The notes beneath the pieces were generated by a model, which saw only the letters and a program-made list of their open reading frames with translations, was not told the origin of the DNA and did no database searches. Below are positions 16,108 to 22,616 of a stretch of DNA of 27,674 nt, piece after piece. The first letter of the stretch is position 1, and the number at the start of each line of letters is the position of its first letter. Origin of the DNA: a virus; IMG/VR virus record IMGVR_UViG_3300009149_000215, positions 1 through 27,674 of that record; one strand, written 5' to 3'. A program made the translations under genes and the position numbers.

Positions 16108-17024
16108 AAAGATTGGCAGTATATGATTTTGATGGGACATTAATGGACAGTCCTGAACCAGAAACTGGAAAACCACAATGGGAAAAGGTAAAAGGAGAAC
16201 CATATCCACATAAAGGATGGTGGGGTCGTGCTGAAAGTCTGGACACCGATGTGTTCGACATCAAACCATTCCCAAATATCTTAGCTTTACTCAAGGCTGA
16301 TATGGCAGACCCAGATACTACTACAATTATTTTGACTTCCAGAATGGAGAAACTTAGACCTCAACTTGAAAACATCTTGGCGTTGAACGGTATTGTTGTC
16401 GATGAACTCATAACTAAAAGAGGTGCTGAAGACAAGGGAGATGTGATTCTGAAAATAGAGAACTATAATCAGGACTTGGAGGAGATTGTGGTTTATGATG
16501 ATTTTGCTGGTGGTATGCAGAATAAAATTACTGAATACACAAAAATCAAAGACCTGATATTACCAAAGGTTCAATATAACATCTATTATGTAAACAACGA
16601 CAGAATTAGCTTAATGGAAACCAGCAACATTTTATTACGCATGATTAATGAAGAAATAAAAAATTTTGTTGCAGATAGTGAATATGTATATCATGGTACA
16701 AATGATGGTGCTGGGTATCATATTCAACGTGATGGTAGAATGAGAATAAATGCTGCTGGGAATAATGAGCCGTATATTTCATTCACAAGTAAACCAAAAG
16801 TAGCAAGTTATTATGCAACCATGAAAGGTGGTTCTGGTAGGGGTGTTGTATTGAGAACAAAGAAAACCGAAGATTTTAAATTAGCACCTAAATATGAAAA
16901 GAATGAAGGGTTCGAATGGATTACTACCAGAGAAATTCCAGTAGCTGAACTTGAAATCAATACAAAACACGGTTGGATTCAATTAGATAGTTGGGATTTC
17001 ATCGATAAAGAAATAAAAAAATAA
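16104..17024 (+). CDS. HAD phosphatase (RNA-repair-like) fused to an ART-like domain
   Basis: 306 residues from the ATG at 16104, which overlaps the upstream TGA. Residues 1-175 are a HAD-type phosphatase: DFDGTLMDSP (D8, D10), a tryptophan-rich cap (WGRAESL), the motif II strand IILTSR, a lysine-containing stretch near LITKRGAEDKGD, and acidic motif VYDD. The DFDGTL...P...W...SL...R layout resembles the Swiss-army-knife RNA-repair HAD family. Residues about 194-290 look like an ART fold of the H-Y-E type: YHGT (196-199), ISFTSKPKVASYYA (about 225-238), E271-W-I-T-T-R-E277. INE (181-183) lies between the domains, a possible prohead-protease-type site. Together with the 2H and CCA-type domains of the giant protein, an RNA-end-processing role is plausible; the ART target is unknown. 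Confidence 0.83.
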   Translation: MKRLAVYDFDGTLMDSPEPETGKPQWEKVKGEPYPHKGWWGRAESLDTDVFDIKPFPNILALLKADMADPDTTTIILTSRMEKLRPQLENILALNGIVVDELITKRGAEDKGDVILKIENYNQDLEEIVVYDDFAGGMQNKITEYTKIKDLILPKVQYNIYYVNNDRISLMETSNILLRMINEEIKNFVADSEYVYHGTNDGAGYHIQRDGRMRINAAGNNEPYISFTSKPKVASYYATMKGGSGRGVVLRTKKTEDFKLAPKYEKNEGFEWITTREIPVAELEINTKHGWIQLDSWDFIDKEIKK

Positions 17025-17031
17025 GATTATA

Positions 17032-17040
17032 GTATTTATA
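17032..17040 (+). promoter_or_regulatory. late-type promoter motif, copy 6
   Basis: An exact GTATTTATA eight bases after the HAD-ART stop codon. It ends 13 bases before the ATG at 17054, which would leave a very short mRNA leader. Confidence 0.7.
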
Positions 17041-17053
17041 GTAAAATATTCGT

Positions 17054-17869
17054 ATGATTGACATGAGATATAAACCACGTTTTCTTCCACAGATGAATGC
17101 ACCCTATGATGTTGTGCTTGAAAAGCTTGATGAAGAGGGTGTGGGTTATGAGGTTGTCGAAGTAGACCCAAATGAATTAGAGCCACTACAAGGAATTACT
17201 ATCAGTGATGAAGTTGGAAAGGTAAATGGCGATGATATGAACCCTATTTGGATATCTCAAAACAATAAGGTTCTTGATGGTCATCATAGAATGGTTCGTG
17301 GGTTGCTTGATAACAATAAAGTTAAAGCAATCAAAGTAGGATTAAATGAAAAGGATGCTGCAAGGGTTTTAAATAAGATTCAAGACATTTATGAATATGA
17401 ACAATCACAGGGACTGGAAGAGGTTGAGGTACAAGACACCATTAATTATTATGGGGATGATGAAAATCAGTTCTTAAATACATTAGAAGAAGATAATTCT
17501 ATGGTGCAGCAGGAGACATCAAGTGCAAACCAGCAAACTATTATTGGTTATAGAAAAGACCCAATCAGCGATAATTCTGTTGTTGGTAATTTCTTTATGC
17601 TGAAACCACTTGAAGGCTACGATAAATATCAGATAGAGTTTGAGAATCTATTAGATACTCATGCGTTGGGTTTCATGTATAAAGATGGTCAACAACCAGT
17701 TGAAATTCTGGCGAAAATCTGGTTTCCTAATGTGAATTTTGAAGAAATAAGTAAACAATATAATATGCCATCCATCAATCTAAAAAACAAGGCTATTGCA
17801 GAAAAGGCACAGAAAATGGGATTTGATGGTATTAAATATGGCGATACATTAATTCAAGGATTAAAATAA
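17054..17869 (+). CDS. ParB/sulfiredoxin-like domain with a C-terminal ART-like region
   Basis: 271 residues. The N-terminal half contains NPIWISQNNKVLDGHHRMV (about 62-82) with D75-G-H-H-R79, the signature of the ParB/sulfiredoxin fold (DGxHR), which in relatives binds nucleotide and acts as a CTPase, nuclease, kinase or phosphotransferase. An acidic, Q-rich linker (about 120-158) follows. The C-terminal part (about 160-271) has TIIGYRKDP, GNFFMLKP and a final MGFDGIKYGD; the last is very like the LGYDGLIIKGRE of ART-like domain 1 in the giant protein, so I suspect an ART relative, with less confidence. ParB and ART modules often share polyvalent phage proteins. It has its own late-type promoter and lies eight bases before the next gene. 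DNA segregation is an unlikely role here. Confidence 0.75.
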   Translation: MIDMRYKPRFLPQMNAPYDVVLEKLDEEGVGYEVVEVDPNELEPLQGITISDEVGKVNGDDMNPIWISQNNKVLDGHHRMVRGLLDNNKVKAIKVGLNEKDAARVLNKIQDIYEYEQSQGLEEVEVQDTINYYGDDENQFLNTLEEDNSMVQQETSSANQQTIIGYRKDPISDNSVVGNFFMLKPLEGYDKYQIEFENLLDTHALGFMYKDGQQPVEILAKIWFPNVNFEEISKQYNMPSINLKNKAIAEKAQKMGFDGIKYGDTLIQGLK

Positions 17870-17877
17870 ATAATAAC

Positions 17878-18270
17878 ATGAGTACATTTAAAATAACAAA
17901 CATAACAAACTTTCTTGGTAAGCGTGATTTCAAAGCCAACTCTCCGTTGGATATCGAATATGTTGATAACATGACAAAGAAAACCATCACAGTAAAACCC
18001 AAAGAAAGTGTTTATTTGACAACTCGTTCGTTGCCACTATCAGTTCATAGATTAAGGGTAAAAAACCTAATTACCGTTTCTGAAATAAGTGAAGCAGAGT
18101 TAGTTTCTCTTCAAGGGACACCAAAACCTAAGAAGGAAGCACCAGCTAAACCCAAAGCGACAAAAAGGACAGTAGCACCACAAAAACAAGAGGATACTGA
18201 AACTCCCAAGTACAGCGCATCTAAAAAAACGAAAACCACAAAAAAAGAGACAGAAGAAACTGACGAATAA
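17878..18270 (+). CDS. small protein with a basic disordered tail
   Basis: 130 residues, not recognised. Residues 1-80 look like a compact beta-rich domain (FKITNITNFLGKRDF, IEYVDNMTKKTITVKPKESVYLTTRSLP, VKNLITVSEI). Residues 81-130 are a disordered tail rich in K, P, T, A and E, with repeated KPK and TKK units. Such tails are common in nucleic-acid-contacting or capsid-internal proteins. It is the last gene before a strong terminator and probably shares the promoter at 17032 with the ParB-like gene. A structural or head-interior role is a guess from composition and position. Confidence 0.72.
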   Translation: MSTFKITNITNFLGKRDFKANSPLDIEYVDNMTKKTITVKPKESVYLTTRSLPLSVHRLRVKNLITVSEISEAELVSLQGTPKPKKEAPAKPKATKRTVAPQKQEDTETPKYSASKKTKTTKKETEETDE

Positions 18271-18296
18271 TCAGCTAACAATCAATCAAATACATT

Positions 18297-18328
18297 AAAA
18301 TGCCAACAAATTGTTGGCATTTTTTTTT
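18297..18328 (+). terminator. intrinsic terminator
   Basis: Stem TGCCAACA (18301-18308) with TGTTGGCA (18312-18319) and a three-base loop, extended by flanking A/T pairs and followed by nine T. It closes the unit ending at 18270. Confidence 0.92.
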
Positions 18329-18367
18329 AAAACCCTTTCATCTTTAATCATTTTAGGTTATTTTTAC

Positions 18368-18376
18368 GTATTTATA
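18368..18376 (+). promoter_or_regulatory. late-type promoter motif, copy 7
   Basis: An exact GTATTTATA downstream of the terminator. It ends 38 bases before the ATG at 18415. The leader is A/T-rich and ends in gcagaat. Confidence 0.7.
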
Positions 18377-18414
18377 ATAAATTACATTATTTTATAATAT
18401 TTTATAAGCAGAAT

Positions 18415-19797
18415 ATGGACGGTAAAATCAGAATTTTATTCTATAACCTTGATGGAGCAGGAGTGAACTACTTCAGAACCTTAACACCAGCACAAGAACT
18501 GGAAAGAAATCACAGCGATGAATTTTTCGTGGAAATAAATCCAACCTTGGATTTTAATGACCCCGATATCGTTGATTATCTTAAATCATTTCATATTATT
18601 CACTATCATCGTCAATTCTTGGGTGATACTGGACAAATGTTGAAACTTGCGGAAGAACTAAGAAAATCTGGAACAATATTAATCGTAGATATTGATGACT
18701 ATTGGAAACTACATAAAGACCACCCATTTTATCAAATGAGTCAGGAAAAGAAGTTATATGTACCAATCATTGAAAACCTGAAAATAGCTGATTATGTGAC
18801 AACAACAACAGATTTATTTGCTGAAGAAATTAGGAAGATAACGGGTAAGGATAATGTTGGTGTACTATATAACAGCGTTGACCCGAAATGGATGAAACAA
18901 TTTCAAGATAAATGGAAACCAGACCCAGACGGATTGGTTCGAATTACATATATGGCTGGTAGTTCTCACATGGGCGATGTTCAACAACTTGACGGTGTGG
19001 TAAATGTATTACAAGCTAATTCTGAAACCAGAAACAAGTTTAAAATAACAATTGCTGGTTGGGATACTGAGGGTAGTACTACTGATATCACATTTAATCA
19101 AGAATTTAGTGCTGAACTTCAAAGGATGGGTTTATGGACTCACGATGTAGTAAAAGCAATCAATAAATCCAGAGGCGATGTTGACCAAATACCGAAGATT
19201 TCACAGGAAATGAAAGACAAATATAGGGATAAAATCTTTAGTAGCGCACAAAGAGACATTAAGTCAGAAGAAAGTGTTTATCTTGTTTATGAAAAAATCC
19301 TAACAGATAACCATAGATTAATTCAAGACCCTGATTATCTTCAGTGGCTTATGAATTTCGAAAGGAATGTTGATTATGAAAACGAAGGCAACTTTGGTAG
19401 ACGTTGGACACAGAAAGCTAACACATATGCAGGTGTATTGAATGAAACTGATATTGTGCTTGCACCCCTTGCCGATAATGAGTTCAATAGGATGAAGTCT
19501 AATCTAAAGCAGGTTGAATGTTGGACACGTAAATTACCCATCGTTTGTAGTGACATTCCACCATATAATGTTCATGGTAAACACATGGAAAACTGTGTAT
19601 TGATTCCAGCAGTGAAAAACGCACACAAGTACTGGAAGAAGTATCTGAAACAGTTGATATTAGATGCTGACCTACGTAAGCGTTTGGGTGAGCAGCTATA
19701 TGAGGACTTTAAAGACGATTATAATCTGGCAACAGTAACTAAAAAACGTGCTGACTTCTATAAAGCAGCAGTTGCCAAAACATTAGAGATAGCTTAA
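18415..19797 (+). CDS. GT-B-fold glycosyltransferase (GT4-like)
   Basis: 460 residues. The N-terminal Rossmann-like half begins with KIRILFYNLDGAGVNYFRTLTPAQEL, followed by IIHYHRQF, TILIVDIDDYW and ADYVTTTTDLFAEEI. The C-terminal half starts with LVRITYMAGSSHMGDVQQLDGVV and has the donor-binding segment MKSNLKQVECWTRKLPIV (from M360) with E368, then CSDIPPYNVHG. This is the layout of retaining GT-B enzymes. About 100 extra residues (near 235-340) lie between the halves. It heads a late transcription unit whose other four genes are unrecognised, so it may decorate virion proteins or the host surface rather than phage DNA. There is no signal peptide or membrane segment, so it should act in the cytoplasm. 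Donor and acceptor are unknown. Confidence 0.88.
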   Translation: MDGKIRILFYNLDGAGVNYFRTLTPAQELERNHSDEFFVEINPTLDFNDPDIVDYLKSFHIIHYHRQFLGDTGQMLKLAEELRKSGTILIVDIDDYWKLHKDHPFYQMSQEKKLYVPIIENLKIADYVTTTTDLFAEEIRKITGKDNVGVLYNSVDPKWMKQFQDKWKPDPDGLVRITYMAGSSHMGDVQQLDGVVNVLQANSETRNKFKITIAGWDTEGSTTDITFNQEFSAELQRMGLWTHDVVKAINKSRGDVDQIPKISQEMKDKYRDKIFSSAQRDIKSEESVYLVYEKILTDNHRLIQDPDYLQWLMNFERNVDYENEGNFGRRWTQKANTYAGVLNETDIVLAPLADNEFNRMKSNLKQVECWTRKLPIVCSDIPPYNVHGKHMENCVLIPAVKNAHKYWKKYLKQLILDADLRKRLGEQLYEDFKDDYNLATVTKKRADFYKAAVAKTLEIA

Positions 19798-19808
19798 AAA
19801 CAGAAATT

Positions 19809-20288
19809 ATGAGATTATTTAAGAAAACATCCAAGTGGTTTAACAAAAATTTTTTATCGAAATACTTGGTTACATATCACCCTGCTTTTCTGACATTAGT
19901 TGAAGAGATTGAATTTAAATTAAACGACATTGGTAGAGATAAGAAAGCCAAAGAAATTATGGAAATAATTAATAGCAGTCATTATAAAAGATTTTTTTAT
20001 CGTGCCGTTAATTATAATCCAGCAATTCCTGAACTACCTGAAACCCCGCTTTCATTTGGTGATAGATTTAAAATGTTTATTTCGAAAATTCACATCTTTC
20101 TTTTTCGAAGAGATATTTATAAAAAATTACAACTCTTTAAGAAAATTTCTAAGGAATTTATTGGTAGAGAAGAGAAAATCAATAAATACATGAAAGAAAC
20201 CAATGTTGGAGAAAGAATGGATAGAGCAGTAGAATTAGGTGTTATTAGTGAGGACACACAAAAATTGATTTTTAATAGAGAAGAATAA
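19809..20288 (+). CDS. basic helical protein, unknown function
   Basis: 159 residues, not recognised. It is strongly basic and aromatic at the N-terminus (MRLFKKTSKWFNKNFLSKYL) and again in the middle (FKMFISKIHIFLFRRDIYKKL), with predicted amphipathic helices and no clear transmembrane segment, although 88-105 is fairly hydrophobic. This composition could support peripheral membrane association. It follows the glycosyltransferase by 11 bases, with leader acagaaatt before ATG, and is separated from the next gene by one base, so it belongs to the same operon. The first half is AT-rich with short T runs, but the frame is clean and the codon use resembles its neighbours. Confidence 0.72.
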   Translation: MRLFKKTSKWFNKNFLSKYLVTYHPAFLTLVEEIEFKLNDIGRDKKAKEIMEIINSSHYKRFFYRAVNYNPAIPELPETPLSFGDRFKMFISKIHIFLFRRDIYKKLQLFKKISKEFIGREEKINKYMKETNVGERMDRAVELGVISEDTQKLIFNREE

Positions 20289-20289
20289 T

Positions 20290-21201
20290 ATGCGTAAATT
20301 TTTCCAGAACATACTTCTGTGGCTTTACCTCAAGTTCCACATGATAATGGTTACTATTAGTATAGCATTATTTAATACAGAACAAGAAATTCTCAAAGCA
20401 GACCCGAATGATTTAGACGAAAGAAATAATCATACGCAAAGAATGCGCAGCAGGAATCAATTGCTTGAGAAATTCTATGCTGGTCAAACAGATGAGAAAT
20501 ATGTTCAGGATTATTATGAGGTATTAAAAAAAGCCGATAAGTTTATCAGAACAGCGACTCCACGTCAAATGGCGGTTGCTGCCGATAAGCATGGGACAAG
20601 CTACGGCATGAAAGACCCCTATGGTCGCAGATATGAACATTATGGGTTCTTTGATGATAAGCATAAGCATGCTGGGAAAACAATTGGAGAGGTATTATTA
20701 CTTGAATTTGAAGAAAGACGTACAAAAGATGACGACTTAGAACTCATGTACATCTTTAACAATAAACCAATTGAAGTCGGTTTAGCAAAGGTTATGGATG
20801 TTGTTGAAAGGAAAGAAGGTACGCTTGACGAATATGAGGTTAAAGACATAGAAAAAAAATCAAAACAATTTCAGTTTCCAATAAGTGCTGTACGTGACAT
20901 AGAGGCGGTAAATAAAATTGAAGAGCTATCAGAATTTCTTCACATAAAAAAAATTGGTTTTGAACACAGACAGTTAGAATTTTTTATACCTTTGAAGTTC
21001 AAAACAACAGAACTTGATGAAGACTCTGATGTTTTTAAACAAATAATAAACATTAAAGAAGTGTTTATTCGTGACGAATATGGTCAAATCATGGGATTCG
21101 GCATAGGCAAATATAACAAAAGAATAAATTATAATGACACACATGACGTATTGAAGTTCGATGGAATTGAAATGCAAACAATGGGTGTACACCAAACTTA
21201 A
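20290..21201 (+). CDS. protein with an N-terminal membrane anchor, unknown function
   Basis: 303 residues. Residues about 4-28 (FFQNILLWLYLKFHMIMVTISIALF) form a hydrophobic segment that could be a signal anchor or part of a tail-inserted helix. After it come a helical stretch (about 35-95) and a mixed alpha/beta body with a GTSYGMKDPYGRRYEHYGFFDD glycine/tyrosine-rich section (about 102-123) and a C-terminal beta region (FFIPLKFKTTELDED, VFIRDEYGQIMGFGIGKY). I do not recognise a family. The gene lies one base after its neighbour and four bases before the next, in the unit between the glycosyltransferase and the baseplate operon. A virion or membrane-associated role fits the position, but nothing more specific can be supported. 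Confidence 0.75.
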   Translation: MRKFFQNILLWLYLKFHMIMVTISIALFNTEQEILKADPNDLDERNNHTQRMRSRNQLLEKFYAGQTDEKYVQDYYEVLKKADKFIRTATPRQMAVAADKHGTSYGMKDPYGRRYEHYGFFDDKHKHAGKTIGEVLLLEFEERRTKDDDLELMYIFNNKPIEVGLAKVMDVVERKEGTLDEYEVKDIEKKSKQFQFPISAVRDIEAVNKIEELSEFLHIKKIGFEHRQLEFFIPLKFKTTELDEDSDVFKQIINIKEVFIRDEYGQIMGFGIGKYNKRINYNDTHDVLKFDGIEMQTMGVHQT

Positions 21202-21205
21202 TATT

Positions 21206-21640
21206 ATGGCATCAAATTTTTTAGAAAACTTAAAGAAATCTGTTGAGGAAGGAGATTTTAATTCCGAAGCAGCAAGAAAAATAAACGAAATTGATAAACT
21301 CGCAGACGAAAAGACGCAACCATTTAAGGATGTTACAGACCGTTTGGATGAAACTGGATATGCTGAATCTGTGAGCAAAGAAGAAGCAGCAGAACTTAAT
21401 TCTGAATATGAAAAGCAAATGGCTCTGACTAAGAAGCAAGATACTGTTAACGCACAGCTTGCAACACTAATCGAAATTGAAGACTTGGTGAAAGCCAGTG
21501 TTGTGGACATGCTGGAGTTCACAAAGGAACTTGATGAAAACTTTAGCGAAGAATTTAAAGCCGAAGACCCAATGTTTGGTGATTTGGCATTAAAAATGGA
21601 ACAAATCCGTTCTAAATATAAATCTATTATTAACAATTAA
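21206..21640 (+). CDS. acidic coiled-coil protein, unknown function
   Basis: 144 residues from the ATG at 21206, four bases after the previous stop; the open frame continues upstream but would overlap 41 bases of the neighbour. The protein is almost entirely helical and acidic, with heptad-like runs (FLENLKKSVEEG, KINEIDKLADEK, EEAAELNSEYEKQMALTKKQ, LATLIEIEDLVKASVVDMLEF). It has no cysteine, tryptophan or catalytic-looking motif. Its size and helical character recall small phage recombination or assembly chaperones, but I see no signature that would assign it. It is spaced 12 bases from the following gene and is probably co-transcribed. Confidence 0.75.
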   Translation: MASNFLENLKKSVEEGDFNSEAARKINEIDKLADEKTQPFKDVTDRLDETGYAESVSKEEAAELNSEYEKQMALTKKQDTVNAQLATLIEIEDLVKASVVDMLEFTKELDENFSEEFKAEDPMFGDLALKMEQIRSKYKSIINN

Positions 21641-21652
21641 AAAACAATTTTT

Positions 21653-22126
21653 ATGGCAAAATTTGAAGAAGCGTCTGAGGACGTTGTGAAATTATTTGAT
21701 GGGGTAAGGGATAATACAAACATACCACATTGGGTTGAATTTAAAGTGCTTTGTAATAACAAGCAAAAAAATGATGTTTGTAAAATCGTTAAATCAAACG
21801 ACCTTGTTCAAGTACTTAGTGAAGGTATTAACTTTGCAATAGTTATCAACGAGGATGTATTTAACGAGCTACCAGAAGACCTGCAAAAAATGGCTGTTGA
21901 TGAATGCCTTGCTGGGGTTCAGGTTAATGACAGTGATGCGGTGTCTCTGGAGAAACCAGATTTCTGTACCTATACTGGTGTGCAGAAAAAATATGGTGAT
22001 ACTCCTGTGGTTATACTACACGAGTCAATCAAAACATTATATGACGCACAGAAACAAAGAGAAGACGAGGAAAAAGCTGCTACTAAGGCAAAGCGTGGTA
22101 GAAAAAAAGGTGTTTTTGCAACGTAA
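21653..22126 (+). CDS. unknown protein with a basic C-terminal tail
   Basis: 157 residues, last gene of its operon before a strong terminator. The middle (about 55-125) alternates strands and helices: SEGINFAIVINEDVFNELP, LQKMAVDECLAGVQV, EKPDFCTYTGVQKKYGDTPVVILHESIKTLYD. The order strand, helix with an E-containing MAVDE, then a C-terminal helix is faintly like phage putative metallopeptidase domains, but the HExxH zinc motif is absent, so I do not assign that function. The C-terminus (KAATKAKRGRKKGVF) is a lysine/arginine-rich tail suited to nucleic-acid binding. It has four cysteines (in residues 35-110), unusual for this window. Confidence 0.74.
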   Translation: MAKFEEASEDVVKLFDGVRDNTNIPHWVEFKVLCNNKQKNDVCKIVKSNDLVQVLSEGINFAIVINEDVFNELPEDLQKMAVDECLAGVQVNDSDAVSLEKPDFCTYTGVQKKYGDTPVVILHESIKTLYDAQKQREDEEKAATKAKRGRKKGVFAT

Positions 22127-22151
22127 CAAATAATTACACACCAATAAAGAT

Positions 22152-22182
22152 AAATCCCGACAACAATTGTCGGGATTTTTTT
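22152..22182 (+). terminator. intrinsic terminator
   Basis: A perfect 11-base stem AATCCCGACAA (22153-22163) and TTGTCGGGATT (22167-22177) with a three-base loop and a T tract after it. It separates the unit ending at 22126 from the baseplate operon. Confidence 0.95.
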
Positions 22183-22190
22183 GTTTATAA

Positions 22191-22199
22191 GTATTTATA
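22191..22199 (+). promoter_or_regulatory. late-type promoter motif, copy 8
   Basis: An exact GTATTTATA eight bases after the terminator. It ends 15 bases before the ATG of the gp25-like gene. It is a clear case in which the motif must start a new rightward unit. Confidence 0.8.
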
Positions 22200-22214
22200 G
22201 AAAAATCTATTGCA

Positions 22215-22613
22215 ATGATTTCATATAATATTAAATTTCCGCTTCGTGATGATGTTAGTACAAACACGTATTTTGAATTAACAACAGTAACTAAAGAAGC
22301 ACTTAGTTCTGATTTAATTCTCTTGTTATTAACACAGAGGGGTGAGAGATATTATGAACCTGATTACGGCACAAACCTTTTAAAATATATATTTGAACCT
22401 AACGATAGCTTAACTGCTGCCGATGTAGAACAGGAAATCAAGAGAATTGTTTCATTATATATTCCGTCACTAACAATAGATAAAGTCACGTTTAATTGGA
22501 ATGAAAACGATACTGGAGAAGCTATTCCAGAAACACAATTAAATGTAAATATTCAATTCAGTTATAACGAAGACACTTTTAGTGAAAGCGGTGAATTAGA
22601 TTTAAATTTTTAA
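22215..22613 (+). CDS. 25: gp25-like baseplate wedge protein
   Basis: 132 residues, the usual length for the GPW/gp25 family. In contractile-tail phages gp25 is a core wedge component that contacts gp6 and the sheath-initiating ring of the baseplate. The diagnostic stretch is present: a helix with SSDLILLLLTQRGERYYEPDYG followed by NLLKYIFEPND, then a helix VEQEIKRIVSLYIPSL and paired C-terminal strands (VTFNW, LNVNIQFSY). It is the first gene after the promoter at 22191 and is followed after three bases by the gp6-like gene, the same order as in many myoviruses. Confidence in the family is high from motif and context together. Confidence 0.92.
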   Translation: MISYNIKFPLRDDVSTNTYFELTTVTKEALSSDLILLLLTQRGERYYEPDYGTNLLKYIFEPNDSLTAADVEQEIKRIVSLYIPSLTIDKVTFNWNENDTGEAIPETQLNVNIQFSYNEDTFSESGELDLNF

Positions 22614-22616
22614 ACT

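Noticed and set aside
20974-21636. A 220-codon minus-strand frame
   Set aside because: It is antisense to two well-supported genes, very Ser-rich, and has no promoter or partner on that strand.
21653-22126. Phage metallopeptidase for the gene at 21653
   Set aside because: The strand-helix order is faintly similar, but the HExxH zinc site is absent.
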